Shown: positions 25,694-36,058, numbered from the stretch's first letter. The stretch: 64,000 nucleotides of DNA from Devosia lacusdianchii (GCF_022429625.1 NZ_CP092483.1:248001-312000); one strand, 5' to 3'. Numbers and translations are program-made. The notes: generated from the sequence alone by a model not told the origin.

Positions 25694-26467
25694 CTAACGA
25701 ACGGCTGCCGTTTCGATCAGGCTGACACCCGCCGCTTCGCACAGGACACGGAACCGCTCCGACGGACAGAAGTCGGTAACAAAGCTGCCGAGCTGATCGA
25801 CGCGAGCAATGCGCACCGGGGCCGAGCGTTTGAACTTGCCCTGATCGGCCACCAGGATCACATGCCTTGCATTGGCGATGATGGCCTGCGCCACGGTTAC
25901 CTCGCGATAGTCGTAGTCGAGCAGTGCCCCATCCTCGTCGAGCGCCGAGGCGCCGATCACCGCATAATCGACCTTGAACTGGCTGAAAAAGCCCGCCGCC
26001 GCCTCGCCGACAATACCGCCATCGGATGGGCGGACGATGCCGCCGGCAATCACCACTTCAAAGCGCGGATAGACCCGCATGCGGTTGGCGACATTGATAT
26101 TGTTGGTGACGACCAGCAGGCCCGAGTGATCGAGCAGCGCCTGGCTAACGGCTTCGGTCGTGGTGCCGATATTGATGAACAGCGAGGCGTCGTTGGGGAT
26201 CAGCGCCGCAGCCGCCGCCCCGATGGCATCCTTGGCTTCGGCCGCAATCCGGCGCCGCGCTTCGTATTCAAGGTTTTCGACGCCGGAGGGCAGGGTGGCG
26301 CCGCCATGCAGGCGTGTCAGCAGGCGCTGATCGCAAAGCGCGTTCAAGTCCTTGCGAATGGTCTGGACCGACACACCGAAGTGGAGCGACAGCTCATCGA
26401 CCATGACCCGGTTCTGCGCCCGGGCCAATTCGAGAATAGCCTGGTGCCGTTCGGTCGTGTCGCTCAT
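25694..26467 (-). CDS. DeoR/GlpR family transcriptional regulator
   Basis: 257-residue repressor of the DeoR family. The N-terminal winged helix (RHQAILELARAQNRVMVDELSLHFGVSVQTIRKDL) precedes a phosphosugar-binding DeoRC domain with INIGTTTEAV, VTNNINVANRM and GASALDEDGALLDYDYRE. GlpR-like features (VSVQTIRKDLN, HGGA) suggest a phosphorylated sugar or glycerol 3-phosphate as inducer. The upstream 50 bases contain a DeoR-type operator, so it is probably autoregulated. No catabolic operon is adjacent, so the target pathway is unknown. Confidence 0.9.
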   Translation of the reverse strand: MSDTTERHQAILELARAQNRVMVDELSLHFGVSVQTIRKDLNALCDQRLLTRLHGGATLPSGVENLEYEARRRIAAEAKDAIGAAAAALIPNDASLFINIGTTTEAVSQALLDHSGLLVVTNNINVANRMRVYPRFEVVIAGGIVRPSDGGIVGEAAAGFFSQFKVDYAVIGASALDEDGALLDYDYREVTVAQAIIANARHVILVADQGKFKRSAPVRIARVDQLGSFVTDFCPSERFRVLCEAAGVSLIETAAVR

Positions 26468-26471
26468 GACT

Positions 26472-26510
26472 CGCTTTCGTTTTGCGCCAGTCTAGGGCGA
26501 AACGAAAGCG
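26472..26510. promoter_or_regulatory. DeoR-type operator
   Basis: Inverted copies CGCTTTCGTTT (26472-26482) and AAACGAAAGCG (26500-26510), perfect over 11 bases, immediately upstream of the DeoR gene start. TTTCGTTT/AAACGAAA is the common element of DeoR/GlpR-family operators. It also lies just past the 3' end of the propionate operon. Confidence 0.7.
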
Positions 26511-26520
26511 CGGGAAAGCG

Positions 26521-26925
26521 TCAGACCTCTTCGAGCTCGATCAGCGTGCCGTCGAAATCCTTCGGGTGCAGGAACAGCACCGGCTTGCCATGAGCGCCAG
26601 TCTTGGGCGTGCCATCGCCGAGAACGCGGGCTCCACCGGCGGTGAGCGTGGCGGAGGCGGCCAGAATGTCAGGCACCTCGAAACAGATGTGATGCATGCC
26701 GCCAGCGGGGTTCTTGGCGAGGAAGGCGGCAATGGGCGACGCCTCGCCCAGCGGTTCCAGCAGTTCAACCTTGGTATTGCCGGTCTCGATGAAGACCACG
26801 GTGACGCCGTGTTCCGGCAGGGGTTGAGGCTGGCCGACATGGGCGCCGAGCAGATCGCGGTATTTCGCCGAGGCGACCGCGAGGTCGGGTACGGCGATGG
26901 CGATGTGATTGAGGCGGCCGATCAT
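26521..26925 (-). CDS. mce: methylmalonyl-CoA epimerase
   Basis: 134-residue VOC-fold epimerase that interconverts the (2S) and (2R) forms of methylmalonyl-CoA between carboxylase and mutase. Metal ligands are visible as LNHIAIAVPDL, KVELLEP, GGMHHICFEVPD and the C-terminal GTLIELEE. The start ATG 26925 overlaps the stop of the preceding unknown gene as ATGA. The frame runs further upstream without homology. Last gene of the propionyl-CoA operon. Confidence 0.93.
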   Translation of the reverse strand: MIGRLNHIAIAVPDLAVASAKYRDLLGAHVGQPQPLPEHGVTVVFIETGNTKVELLEPLGEASPIAAFLAKNPAGGMHHICFEVPDILAASATLTAGGARVLGDGTPKTGAHGKPVLFLHPKDFDGTLIELEEV

Positions 26926-27311
26926 GGGAACGTCACTTCCGCCTGCGCCGCAAGTGTTAGGAACTCGACATACCAAAGCTCGCTCGTTGTCATCCATATG
27001 TCGAAGCGGGTGACACCATTTTTGGTAATTGTATAGGCGCGCGAAATAACCGCTGGCTCCGTCGCAGCAATGCTGGTGTGGAATTTGTCCTGACCAGCAC
27101 AAACAGCGAAGGCCGATACACCCGAAAAGATCAGTGTGCACGATTGCTCAGCTAGCCCGTCCTTACCCGTGAGGTTCCAGCTAATGTCGCCGAGTTCAAT
27201 TTCCAGGCGGTGGCTTTCTACATCGTACGATACAGCAATGACGTCGGCATCGTGCAGATCGGCAAGATTCTGCAGGAATTTCGCCGGATCTTGGATTGCA
27301 GTAACCATCAT
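26922..27311 (-). CDS. unknown protein inside the propionate operon
   Basis: 129 residues, soluble, beta-rich, no cysteine pairs or membrane helix; no family recognised. It starts at ATG 27311 overlapping the mutase stop by four bases and ends overlapping the epimerase start by four bases, so it is translated as part of the operon. Its DNA is visibly more A/T-rich than mutase and epimerase on either side, which suggests later insertion into an already tight operon. Contains a WYVEF segment near residue 112 and [10 protein letters not shown]. Function unknown. Confidence 0.75.
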   Translation of the reverse strand: MMVTAIQDPAKFLQNLADLHDADVIAVSYDVESHRLEIELGDISWNLTGKDGLAEQSCTLIFSGVSAFAVCAGQDKFHTSIAATEPAVISRAYTITKNGVTRFDIWMTTSELWYVEFLTLAAQAEVTFP

Positions 27312-29428
27312 CGATTGCTCAGCCTTCCTTCGATTTGGCTCAGCACCGAGAATGCAGCGCTCAACACATTGGTGCCAGGCCCAAAAATGCCGGCGACGCC
27401 GGCGTCGAACAGGAAGTCGTAATCCTGTTCGGGGATGACGCCGCCGACGATGACGGTGACGTCGCCCAGTTCACGGTCGCGCAGCGCTTCGATCAGTTCC
27501 GGTACCAGCGTCTTGTGGCCGGCGGCGAGCGATGAGACGCCGACGGCATCCACCTTGAGGTCGTCGACATGGGCGGCGACTTCCGGCGCGGTCTCGAACA
27601 GGTCGCCCATATGGACGACAAAACCCAGATCGGCAAAGGCTGACGCGATGACCTTGGCACCGCGATCGTGGCCGTCCTGGCCCATCTTGGCGATGAAGAT
27701 GGAGGGCGCGCGACCGCGCGCGGCCTTGAACGCATCGATACGGCCGACAATCGAGGAAAATTCCGGATCGTCGCCATAGCCGCCGGCATAGACGCCGGAG
27801 ATGACGCGGGTGATGGCCGAGTGGCGGCCGAACACGTCTTCCATGGCCGAGGAGATTTCGCCTAGCGTGGCGCGGGCGCGGGCGGCTTCTATGGCGGCTT
27901 CGAGCAGGTTGCCTTCATCCTTGGCGGCGAATTCGCGCAAACCCGCCAGCATCTGCTGGCACTTGACCTCATCGCGGCTGGTGCGAATGCGCTGCAACAG
28001 GGCAATCTGCTCGGCCCGCACCTTGGCGTTGTCGATCTCGCGCACATCGATGGCGTCCTCGACGTCGAGCCGGTATCGGTTGACCCCGACAATCACGTCT
28101 TCGCCACGATCGACCCGGGCCTGCCGCAGGGCAGCGGCCTTTTCGATATCGAGCTTGGGGCCGCCGGACTGCACCGCCTTGGTCATACCGCCCTGCGCCT
28201 CGGCCTCGCCGATCAGCTTTTTGGCCTCCTCGACCAATTGGCTGGTCAGCGCCTCGACATAGTAGGAGCCGCCGAGGGGATCGACGACGTCGGTGATGCG
28301 CGATTCATGCTGCAGGATGAGCTGGGTATTGCGGGCGATGCGGCTGGAAAATTCGGTCGGCAGGGCGATAGCCTCGTCGAACGAATTGGTATGCAGCGAC
28401 TGGGTGCCGCCCAAAGTCGCTGCCAGCGCCTCGATGGTGGTGCGCACGATATTGTTGTGCGGGTCCTGCTCTGTCAGCGAAACGCCCGAGGTCTGGCAAT
28501 GGGTACGCAGCATCTTGGAGCGCGCGTCCTTTGCCCCCAGCCCGGTCATGATTTCGCTCCACAACTGACGGGCAGCGCGGAGCTTGGCGACTTCGAGGAA
28601 GAAGTTCATGCCGATGCCGAAGAAGAAGCTCAACCGGCCGGCAAAGGCATCGATATCGAGGCCCCGGGCTTGGGCGGCGCGGACATATTCCATGCCATCA
28701 GCCAGCGTATAGGCCAGCTCCTGCACGGCGGTCGCCCCGGCCTCGTGCATGTGATAGCCCGAAATCGAGATCGAGTTGAACTTGGGCATGTGCCGCGCCG
28801 TGTGGGCGATGATGTCGCCGACGATCCGCATACTGGGCTCGGGCGGATAGATATAGGTATTGCGGACCATGAACTCCTTGAGAATGTCGTTCTGGATCGT
28901 CCCCTCGAGCTGACCCTGGCTCACCCCCTGCTCTTCCGCCGCGACGATGAACATCGCCAGTACGGGGATCACCGCCCCGTTCATGGTCATGCTCACACTC
29001 ATCTGATCGAGCGGAATGCCGTCGAACAGGATCTTCATGTCCTCGACGCTGTCGATCGCCACGCCCGCCTTGCCGACATCGCCGATCACCCGCGGATGGT
29101 CTGAGTCATACCCCCGATGAGTGGCCAGATCGAAGGCCACCGACAGCCCCTTCTGCCCCTTCTCCAGCGCCTGGCGATAGAAGGCATTACTCTCCCGCGC
29201 CGTCGAAAACCCAGCATATTGCCTTATGGTCCAGGGCCGATTGGCATACATCGTCGCTCGCACGCCCCGGGTGAACGGCTCGGCCCCCGGGATTTCGGCA
29301 TCGTCACCGAAATAGACGGGCTGGACGGGGATGCCGCCATAGTCGCGATCGAGGGACGACAATGGGACGTCGCGCAGTTCCTTCTGGGCGAGAGCGGCCC
29401 AATGGGCGAAGTTCGGCTTGTCGCTCAT
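27308..29428 (-). CDS. methylmalonyl-CoA mutase
   Basis: Adenosylcobalamin-dependent mutase, 706 residues, converting (2R)-methylmalonyl-CoA to succinyl-CoA in one chain. The N-terminal substrate TIM barrel holds [22 protein letters not shown] and [11 protein letters not shown]; the C-terminal B12 domain has the base-off signature [10 protein letters not shown] (about residue 586) with the ligand His. The frame opens at GTG 29431, but ATG 29428 overlaps the pccA stop (TGATG) and is preferred. The usual G-protein chaperone MeaB is not in the window. Confidence 0.95.
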   Translation of the reverse strand: MSDKPNFAHWAALAQKELRDVPLSSLDRDYGGIPVQPVYFGDDAEIPGAEPFTRGVRATMYANRPWTIRQYAGFSTARESNAFYRQALEKGQKGLSVAFDLATHRGYDSDHPRVIGDVGKAGVAIDSVEDMKILFDGIPLDQMSVSMTMNGAVIPVLAMFIVAAEEQGVSQGQLEGTIQNDILKEFMVRNTYIYPPEPSMRIVGDIIAHTARHMPKFNSISISGYHMHEAGATAVQELAYTLADGMEYVRAAQARGLDIDAFAGRLSFFFGIGMNFFLEVAKLRAARQLWSEIMTGLGAKDARSKMLRTHCQTSGVSLTEQDPHNNIVRTTIEALAATLGGTQSLHTNSFDEAIALPTEFSSRIARNTQLILQHESRITDVVDPLGGSYYVEALTSQLVEEAKKLIGEAEAQGGMTKAVQSGGPKLDIEKAAALRQARVDRGEDVIVGVNRYRLDVEDAIDVREIDNAKVRAEQIALLQRIRTSRDEVKCQQMLAGLREFAAKDEGNLLEAAIEAARARATLGEISSAMEDVFGRHSAITRVISGVYAGGYGDDPEFSSIVGRIDAFKAARGRAPSIFIAKMGQDGHDRGAKVIASAFADLGFVVHMGDLFETAPEVAAHVDDLKVDAVGVSSLAAGHKTLVPELIEALRDRELGDVTVIVGGVIPEQDYDFLFDAGVAGIFGPGTNVLSAAFSVLSQIEGRLSNR

Positions 29429-31452
29429 CACACCGCCTCGAACTCGACCATGACCTGGTCCACCGCCAGCACGGCACCGGCCGACACATGCACCTTGCTC
29501 ACCCGCGCCCGCTTCTGCGCCTTGAGCACGTTTTCCATCTTCATCGCCTCGACCACGGCCAGCACCTGCCCGTCCTCGACGATCTCGCCCTCAACCACGT
29601 CCACCCGCACCACCTGCCCCGGCATCGGGCACAGCAGGAACCGGCTCATGTCCGGCGGCACCTTGACCGGCATCAGCGGCAGCAGGTCAGCGACATGCGG
29701 CTGCAGTACCATCACTTTGAAATCTGCACCGCCATGCCTGATTCGGTATCCGCTGGCCGTCTTTTCGACCTTGAGAACAAATCTACGGCCCGGCCTATCC
29801 GCCCACGTGAGCGTGGCCAGTCGCATCGTTTCGCTCCAGGTGACCATCGCTGAGAGTGCAGGCTGGTTCTTGTCAGTGCGACTGACCTGCCATCGGCGAT
29901 TCACGGCTAAATACTCGACAACAAGATCGAAGCGATCACCGGCCAGCACGATCGCCAGCGCAAAATAGGTTTGCGGGCCCCTAAACCATCTATCCTCCGG
30001 CGCGATCTGATTAAGCTGCTTTTGGCCGTACAAAAGCGCGGCTGCGGCCGCGACACGCTCGATCTCGGTTGCGTTCAGCGTTGCACCTTGGAACCCCTCC
30101 GGAAATTCCTCGGCAATGTAACCCGTCGTCAGCTGCCCCTCGCGGAACCGCTCCTGGTCCATCACCGTCGACAGGAACGGCAGGTTATTGCCTACCCCTT
30201 CGACCTCAAAGCTGTCCAGCGCCGTTGCCATGGCGTCGATCGCCTCGAGCCGCGTCGACGCCCAGGTGCAGAGCTTGGCGATCATCGGATCGTAGAAGGT
30301 GGAAATCTCCCCGCCCTCGAACACCCCGGTATCGTTGCGCACCGCCATATCAGGGCTGGCGAATTCCTCCGGCGGACGATAGCGCGTCAGCCGCCCGGTC
30401 GAGGGCAGAAAATTGCGATAGGGGTCCTCGGCATAAAGCCGGCTCTCCATCGCCCAGCCGTTGAGCTGCACCTCGTCCTGCGTCAGCGGCAGCGCCTCGC
30501 CATTGGCCACGCGGATCATCAGCTCCACCAGGTCGAGCCCGGTGATCAGCTCGGTCACCGGATGCTCCACCTGTAGCCGCGTGTTCATTTCGAGGAAATA
30601 GAAGTTCCGCTCGCCATCGACGATGAACTCCACCGTGCCCGCGCTGGTGTAACCCACCGCCTTGGCCAGCGCGACCGCCTGTTCGCCCATCGCCCGCCGC
30701 GTCGCCGCGTCGAGAAATGGCGAGGGCGCCTCCTCGATGACCTTCTGGTTGCGGCGCTGAATCGAGCATTCGCGCTCGTTGAGATAGAGCACGTTGCCGT
30801 GTTGGTCGCCGATGAGCTGGATTTCGATATGGCGCGGCTCGGTGACGAATTTTTCGATGAAGATGCGATCATCGCCGAACGACGACGCGGCCTCGGACTT
30901 GGAGCGTTCGAAACCCTCGCGTGCCTCGGCATCATTGTGGGCAATGCGCATGCCCTTGCCGCCACCGCCGGCCGAGGCCTTGATCATGACCGGATAGCCG
31001 ATGGACTTTGAGATCGTGACGGCGTGCTCGGCGTCGTCGATCAGGCCCATATGGCCGGGCACGGTCGAGACCCCCGCTTCAGCCGCCAGTTTCTTGGACG
31101 TGATCTTGTCGCCCATCGCCTTGATGGCTTTCACCGGCGGCCCGACAAAGATGATCCCGGCTGCTTCCAGCGCCTCGGCAAATTTCGGGTTTTCCGACAG
31201 GAAGCCATAGCCGGGATGGACGGCCTGCGCGCCGGTCTGCTGGCAGGCGGCGATGATCTTGTCGATCTGGAGGTACGAGTCCTTGGCCGATGAGGGCCCG
31301 ATATGGACTGCCTCGTCGGCCATGCGCACATGCAGGGCCTCACGATCGGCATCGGAATAGACCGCTACGGTAGCAATGCCCATGCGCTTGGCCGTCTTGA
31401 TGACACGGCAGGCGATTTCGCCGCGGTTGGCGATGAGGAGTTTGGTGATCAT
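29428..31452 (-). CDS. pccA: propionyl-CoA carboxylase alpha subunit (biotin carboxylase + BCCP)
   Basis: 674-residue biotin-dependent subunit. The biotin carboxylase part starts [17 protein letters not shown] and holds the ATP-grasp loop [13 protein letters not shown] and RDCSIQRR-like [10 protein letters not shown]. The BT linker domain is followed by the C-terminal carrier with [10 protein letters not shown] (biotinyl Lys about 40 residues from the end). The frame extends four codons upstream from TTG, but ATG 31452 starts one base after the membrane protein stop. No ribosome-binding site is seen, consistent with coupled translation. Confidence 0.95.
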   Translation of the reverse strand: MITKLLIANRGEIACRVIKTAKRMGIATVAVYSDADREALHVRMADEAVHIGPSSAKDSYLQIDKIIAACQQTGAQAVHPGYGFLSENPKFAEALEAAGIIFVGPPVKAIKAMGDKITSKKLAAEAGVSTVPGHMGLIDDAEHAVTISKSIGYPVMIKASAGGGGKGMRIAHNDAEAREGFERSKSEAASSFGDDRIFIEKFVTEPRHIEIQLIGDQHGNVLYLNERECSIQRRNQKVIEEAPSPFLDAATRRAMGEQAVALAKAVGYTSAGTVEFIVDGERNFYFLEMNTRLQVEHPVTELITGLDLVELMIRVANGEALPLTQDEVQLNGWAMESRLYAEDPYRNFLPSTGRLTRYRPPEEFASPDMAVRNDTGVFEGGEISTFYDPMIAKLCTWASTRLEAIDAMATALDSFEVEGVGNNLPFLSTVMDQERFREGQLTTGYIAEEFPEGFQGATLNATEIERVAAAAALLYGQKQLNQIAPEDRWFRGPQTYFALAIVLAGDRFDLVVEYLAVNRRWQVSRTDKNQPALSAMVTWSETMRLATLTWADRPGRRFVLKVEKTASGYRIRHGGADFKVMVLQPHVADLLPLMPVKVPPDMSRFLLCPMPGQVVRVDVVEGEIVEDGQVLAVVEAMKMENVLKAQKRARVSKVHVSAGAVLAVDQVMVEFEAV

Positions 31453-31453
31453 A

Positions 31454-31912
31454 TCAAAACACAATCAAAAGGAACGCTGCTGTGCTTGCGACAACCGACA
31501 CAGCAACAGAATTGATGACAATTCGTTCGCGCGATTTGAAAAGAGGCTGGGCCGCCAACTTGACAATCTTGGCGTTGACCAGCTCTCTCCGGTCTTGGTC
31601 TTTGGCCTTTACAGCTGCCATAAGAGCCGCCGAAAGGTCGTGATATTTGGTCTCGATCCTGAGGTTCCAGAAGCCAAGCAGCAGTGATGCAAGACCTGCA
31701 ACAAGACCAGCAGCGACACCTAGCTTCTCTACGGTGGAAAAAATGTCCGGCTTGTCGATCACCGTACCCACGAAGTTGACGAGTAAAAATAGTAGGGCCG
31801 CTGTGCCAGCTATCATTTGCTTGGCGGTAGAAATTCGTCCGGCACCGAAGCTCTCTAGATAGGCCATGATCGGCGCAAGATCGTATCGAGAGACGTCTTT
31901 TTCGTCGGCCAT
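31454..31912 (-). CDS. small membrane protein inside the propionate operon
   Basis: 152 residues with three likely membrane helices (about 35-55, 66-86 and 133-152) and a central Lys/Arg-rich cytoplasmic-type stretch. It starts at ATG 31912 behind GAGGGGG, eleven bases from the pccB stop, and ends one base before pccA. It therefore separates the two carboxylase subunits, normally adjacent or separated by known genes. Base composition is more A/T-rich than its neighbours. No family recognised; it has no known part in propionyl-CoA metabolism. Confidence 0.75.
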   Translation of the reverse strand: MADEKDVSRYDLAPIMAYLESFGAGRISTAKQMIAGTAALLFLLVNFVGTVIDKPDIFSTVEKLGVAAGLVAGLASLLLGFWNLRIETKYHDLSAALMAAVKAKDQDRRELVNAKIVKLAAQPLFKSRERIVINSVAVSVVASTAAFLLIVF

Positions 31913-31922
31913 GCTCACCCCC

Positions 31923-33455
31923 TCACAGCGGAATGTTGTCGTGCTTCTTCTTGGGCATGGCGTGCTGCTTGTGCCGCAGCGTCGAGAACGCCCGGATCAC
32001 CCGCCGTCGCGTGCCGTGCGGCATGATCACGTCGTCGATGAAGCCGCGTTCGGCTGCCACGAATGGGTTGGCGAACCGTGCCTCGTAGTCCGCCGTGCGC
32101 TGGGCGATCTTGTCCTTGTCACCCAGTTCCGAGCGATAGAGGATTTCCGTTGCGCCCTTGGCGCCCATCACGGCGATTTCGGCGGAGGGCCAAGCGTAGT
32201 TCACGTCGGCCTTGATGTGTTTGCTCGCCATCACGTCGTAGGCGCCGCCATAGGCTTTGCGGGTGATGACGGTGACCAGCGGCACGGTGGCTTCCGCATA
32301 GGCGAAGAGGAGCTTCGCGCCATGCTTGATGATGCCGCCATATTCCTGCGCCACGCCAGGCAGGAAGCCGGGCACGTCGACAAAGGTCAGGATGGGGATT
32401 TCAAAGCTGTCGCAGAAGCGGATGAAGCGAGCGGCTTTCTTGGAGGCGTTGATATCGAGGCACCCGGCCAGCACCAAAGGCTGGTTGGCGACGACGCCGA
32501 CGGGATGACCGTCAAGACGGATGAAGCCACATAGGATATTGCCGGCGTGATCCTTCTGGATTTCGAGGAAGTCACCCTCGTCGGCGACCTTCTCGATCAC
32601 CTCGCGCATGTCATAGGGCTTGTTGGCGCTGTCGGGGATGATGGTGTCGAGGCTGGCATCGCCGCGGTCGATCGGATCGTGGCTGGGCAGGCGCGGCGGC
32701 TTCTGACCGGCGGCGAGGGGCAGGAAGCCGAACAGGCGCCGGACTTCGAGCAGGGTCTCGATATCGTTGTCGAAGGCGGCGTCGGCCACCGAGGAAATCT
32801 TGGTGTGGGTCGAGGCGCCGCCGAGTTCTTCCTGCGTAACCGTCTCATTCGTAACGGTTTTCACGACGTCAGGTCCGGTCACGAACATGTAGCTGGTGTC
32901 TTTGACCATGTAGATGAAGTCGGTCATGGCGGGGGAATAGACCGCGCCACCGGCGCAGGGGCCCATGATGACCGAGATCTGCGGCACCGCGCCGGACGCC
33001 TGCACATTGCGCCAGAATACGTCGGCATAGCCGCCCAGCGAGGCTACACCCTCTTGGATGCGCGCGCCGCCGGAATCATTGAGGCCGATGACAGGCGCAC
33101 CGTTCTGCAGCGCCAGGTCCATGATTTTGCATATTTTTTTGGCGTGGGTCTCGCTGAGCGAGCCGCCGAAGACCGTGAAATCCTGGCTGAATACATAGAC
33201 CAGCCGTCCCTCGATCGTGCCCCAACCGGTAACGACGCCGTCGCCGGGAATAATGGTCTCGGCCATGCCGAAATCCACCGCCCGGTGGGTGACGAACATG
33301 TCGTATTCTTCAAAGCTGCCCGGATCGAGCAGCACATCGAGACGTTCGCGCGCGGTGAGCTTGCCCTTGCCATGCTGGGTATCGATGCGCCGCTGCCCGC
33401 CGCCAAGCCGAGCTTGCGCGCGCTTTTCTTCCAGCATGCTGATGATTTTCTGCAT
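31923..33455 (-). CDS. pccB: propionyl-CoA carboxylase beta subunit (carboxyltransferase)
   Basis: 510-residue carboxyltransferase that moves CO2 from biotin to propionyl-CoA. Crotonase-fold halves carry [26 protein letters not shown] and [13 protein letters not shown] at the N-terminal half, and [32 protein letters not shown] at the C-terminal half. ATG 33455 has GGAGG five bases upstream. First gene of the operon pccB - membrane protein - pccA - mutase - unknown - epimerase. Divergent pccR shares the 119-base promoter region. Confidence 0.95.
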   Translation of the reverse strand: MQKIISMLEEKRAQARLGGGQRRIDTQHGKGKLTARERLDVLLDPGSFEEYDMFVTHRAVDFGMAETIIPGDGVVTGWGTIEGRLVYVFSQDFTVFGGSLSETHAKKICKIMDLALQNGAPVIGLNDSGGARIQEGVASLGGYADVFWRNVQASGAVPQISVIMGPCAGGAVYSPAMTDFIYMVKDTSYMFVTGPDVVKTVTNETVTQEELGGASTHTKISSVADAAFDNDIETLLEVRRLFGFLPLAAGQKPPRLPSHDPIDRGDASLDTIIPDSANKPYDMREVIEKVADEGDFLEIQKDHAGNILCGFIRLDGHPVGVVANQPLVLAGCLDINASKKAARFIRFCDSFEIPILTFVDVPGFLPGVAQEYGGIIKHGAKLLFAYAEATVPLVTVITRKAYGGAYDVMASKHIKADVNYAWPSAEIAVMGAKGATEILYRSELGDKDKIAQRTADYEARFANPFVAAERGFIDDVIMPHGTRRRVIRAFSTLRHKQHAMPKKKHDNIPL

Positions 33456-33534
33456 GCACACCTCCGGTTTGCTGCGGTCAGACTAGCGCCTTGCCCACAA
33501 TTGCCCAAGACGGCAAAGAGCGCGGCTGTTACAA

Positions 33535-33556
33535 TCACACAAACTCAAACCTGTGA
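33535..33556. promoter_or_regulatory. dyad in the pccB-pccR intergenic region
   Basis: TCACA (33535-33539) and TGTGA (33552-33556) face each other, and the match ACAATCACA / TGTGATATTGT extends with a two-base gap. A second dyad TTGCC...GGCAA lies at about 33501-33516. Either could be the PccR site; the published PccR motif with TTTGCAAA repeats is not present in full. Confidence 0.35.
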
Positions 33557-33574
33557 TATTGTGGAGTTGTGAAT

Positions 33575-34987
33575 ATGGCGGCGCGCAAGATCTTTGCCGG
33601 TGCCCGTTTGCGGGCGCTGCGCAACCAGCACAAGCTGACCCAGGGCGAGCTGGCGGCGCGGCTTGATATTTCCGCCTCTTACGTCAACCAGCTCGAATCC
33701 AACCAGCGGCCACTGACCGCCTCGGTGATGCTGGCGCTGGCCGATGGCTTCAACCTCGACCTCAGCGAGTTGATGACCGATGCCTCCGACCGGCTGGTGG
33801 CTGATCTGCGCGAGGCGTTGGCCGACCCGGTCTTCGGCGAAGGGGTGCTCAACCTGCAGGAGCTCAAGACCGTGGCGTCCAACGCGCCTGACATGGCGCG
33901 GGCCATGCTGCAGCTCTACGAGAGCTACCGCAAAAGCAATGAGCGGCTGGCCAGCGTCGATGCCGTGCTGACGCGCGATCCGCAGGCGGGCATGCAGACG
34001 GCCTATGAGGAAGTGCGCGACTTCTTCCACTATGCCGACAACTATATCGATCCGCTCGATCGCGCGGCCGAGGCCCTGGCGGGCGAGCTGGGGGAGTTCG
34101 GTCAGGATCGGCTGGCGCGGTTGATCGCCTATTGCGGCGAGGCGCATGACCTGCGGGTGGTGCTGACCGCGCCGACGCGACCTGATCTCATCAAGGATTA
34201 CGACCGCTCGACACGGACGCTCGCCATCAATGCGCGGCTGGAGCCGGCGACGCAATTTTTCCAGATCGCCGGGCATCTGGCCGGCATGGAACAGACAACG
34301 CTGCTGGGACAGCTTCTAGACGCGGCCAGTTTCAAGACCGCCGAGGCTCGCTCGATCGCGCGCATGGGGCTGAGCAATTATTTCGCTGGCGCGCTGCAAA
34401 TGCCCTACGGCGCCTTTCTCAAGGCGGCAGAGGCGCATCGCTATGATATCGAGGAGCTTGGGCACCTGTTCGGCGCCAGTCTCGAACAGGTCGCCCATCG
34501 CCTCTCCACCATGCAGCGGCCGCGGGAGCGCGGCGTGCCGTTCTTTTTCGCACGGGTGGATGCGGCAGGGACAATTACCAAGCGGCACTCGGCGACGGCA
34601 TTGCAATTTGCCCGCTTCGGCGGCGCCTGCCCGCTGTGGAACGTGCACCGGGCCTTCGAAGCGCGGGGCGAGATTATCCGGCAACTGGCCGAGACGCCTG
34701 ACGGCAATCGCTATTTGTGCCTGGCCTGGTCGGTCGAGAAGCGCAGCGGCGGCTATCACGGCACAACGCGGCGCTATGCCTATGCCCTGGGTTGCGAAAT
34801 CAGCCACGCCAACCGCACGGTTTATGGCAACGATATCGACGTCGCCCGCGCCAGCTTCAACCCTATCGGCATCTCTTGCCGCATCTGCGAGCGCCGGGCC
34901 TGCCCGCAACGCTCGGTGCCGCCGCTAGCAGCAACGATCAGCGTCCCTGCCGATCGGCGCTCCATTGTGCCCTACGAAATAGGTTAG
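33575..34987 (+). CDS. pccR: PccR-like short-chain acyl-CoA-responsive regulator (XRE-ScfR family)
   Basis: 470-residue regulator. The N-terminal helix-turn-helix is RLRALRNQHKLTQGELAARLDISASYVNQLESNQRPLT-type (about residues 10-50), the middle resembles the IrrE/DUF955-like domain with HLFGASLEQVAHRLSTMQ, and the C-terminal DUF2083 part has a cysteine cluster CRICERRACPQR. This is the layout of PccR of Rhodobacter, which controls propionyl-CoA assimilation. ATG 33575 follows GGAG at eight bases; the GTG at 33569 is less likely. Placement divergent from pccB strongly supports the role. Confidence 0.88.
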   Translation: MAARKIFAGARLRALRNQHKLTQGELAARLDISASYVNQLESNQRPLTASVMLALADGFNLDLSELMTDASDRLVADLREALADPVFGEGVLNLQELKTVASNAPDMARAMLQLYESYRKSNERLASVDAVLTRDPQAGMQTAYEEVRDFFHYADNYIDPLDRAAEALAGELGEFGQDRLARLIAYCGEAHDLRVVLTAPTRPDLIKDYDRSTRTLAINARLEPATQFFQIAGHLAGMEQTTLLGQLLDAASFKTAEARSIARMGLSNYFAGALQMPYGAFLKAAEAHRYDIEELGHLFGASLEQVAHRLSTMQRPRERGVPFFFARVDAAGTITKRHSATALQFARFGGACPLWNVHRAFEARGEIIRQLAETPDGNRYLCLAWSVEKRSGGYHGTTRRYAYALGCEISHANRTVYGNDIDVARASFNPIGISCRICERRACPQRSVPPLAATISVPADRRSIVPYEIG

Positions 34988-35009
34988 CCCCGCGCTCAGA
35001 GCGCGGGGC
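34987..35009. terminator. bidirectional hairpin between convergent genes
   Basis: GCCCCGCGCT (34987-34996) and AGCGCGGGGC (35000-35009) form a perfect 10-bp stem with a three-base loop, between the pccR stop and the YiaA-like stop. No long T-run on either side, so termination may be partial. Confidence 0.6.
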
Positions 35010-35028
35010 CGTGTCATCAGGCGGGAGG

Positions 35029-35298
35029 TCAGGCAGCGCCGACGACATAGTCCTTGATGAGCTTTTCGTTCTTGGCATTTTCAAGGCGGGTCAGCGCCTC
35101 GCGGGCCTGCCGGTCGTCCATGCGGTACTTGACCAGGTTGACCAGGCTGCCGCCGAGCCAGAGCACACCCATGCCCCAATAGCCCTTGGTCGAGAGGTCG
35201 ACCGGCGCCAGCCACAGCGAGATGCAGAGCAGGGCGACGGCGGCGATGACGGAAGCGGCGTTGAAGACGACGTAAGTGCTGTTGGTATTGTCGTTCAT
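35029..35298 (-). CDS. YiaA/YiaB-like small inner-membrane protein
   Basis: 89 residues with two membrane helices (about residues 10-32 and 40-58) and the charged tail DRQAREALTRLENAKNEKLIKDYV, the layout of YiaA/YiaB-type two-helix proteins. GGAG lies about eight bases upstream of ATG 35298. It follows the PspA-like gene by 38 bases, and both are downstream of the triple TGAACG palindrome, so it is inferred to be in the TetR-controlled unit. Confidence 0.78.
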   Translation of the reverse strand: MNDNTNSTYVVFNAASVIAAVALLCISLWLAPVDLSTKGYWGMGVLWLGGSLVNLVKYRMDDRQAREALTRLENAKNEKLIKDYVVGAA

Positions 35299-35336
35299 TT
35301 CAAAATCTCCAGTGTGAGGGTGCGTTTCAGTCGGGT

Positions 35337-36032
35337 CTATTCGTTGGTCTTGGGCGCTTGGGCGGCCTTGAGGCGGGCGAGGATGTCGCCGCCGGTGACG
35401 CGGGTGCGGTCGCCATAGCCGGCCTGGGCCAGCCGGTCGCGGACCGAGGCGCCGTTGAGGCCGGCGTCGATTTCGTCGAGCACGTCGCTCTCTTCGAGCG
35501 GATCGTCCTGGTTCATCACCCGCTTGATCAGCGCCTCGGCATCCTGCATGGCGGTGCTGTTGCCGATCGAGCGATTGAGGCTGCGCTGGGCGCGGCGCTC
35601 GGCATCGATGGCCCGGGCGCTGATCATGCCCTGGCGCAGATCGATCAGCCGGCGATTGGCCTTGGCGACGGAGGCCTGGGTGCGCACGACGCGCTGAACC
35701 AATTGGGCACAGGTGGCCTGGCGAACGGCGCGCTCATTGGTCAATTCGGCGATGGCGGCGGCAGCTTCCGCCGCCAGTTCGTCCTGCCCATCGGCAAGGG
35801 CCAGGCTGGTGCGGCGTTCGAGATCGCCGATTTCCTGGTCGAGGCGGGCGACGTGCCGCTCTTCGTTGCGCTGGCGGATGATGAGGCTCGCCAGCGTATT
35901 CTTGGCGCCGCCGAGACCTGCATGGGCCTCGCGGACCTTCTGCTCGATGAGGTCGATGGCGAAGTGGTCGGTCAGCGCCTCATCGGCCCGGGCGCTGGCG
36001 CCGGTCATCAGGGTCTTGAGTACGTTAAACAT
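35337..36032 (-). CDS. PspA/IM30 family membrane-stress protein
   Basis: 231 residues, almost entirely helical with long coiled-coil stretches (about 30-150: many Glu, Arg, Ala; IRQRNEERHVARLDQEIGDLERR). An amphipathic-type N-terminal helix MFNVLKTLMTGASARADEAL is typical of PspA/IM30/Vipp proteins, which bind stressed inner membrane as rings. GGAG is nine bases before ATG 36032. No pspF, pspB or pspC neighbours; control seems to be by the TetR protein upstream, unlike the classical sigma-54 system. Confidence 0.82.
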   Translation of the reverse strand: MFNVLKTLMTGASARADEALTDHFAIDLIEQKVREAHAGLGGAKNTLASLIIRQRNEERHVARLDQEIGDLERRTSLALADGQDELAAEAAAAIAELTNERAVRQATCAQLVQRVVRTQASVAKANRRLIDLRQGMISARAIDAERRAQRSLNRSIGNSTAMQDAEALIKRVMNQDDPLEESDVLDEIDAGLNGASVRDRLAQAGYGDRTRVTGGDILARLKAAQAPKTNE

Positions 36033-36058
36033 CGGGATCGTCTCCTCGACAGCGTTAT

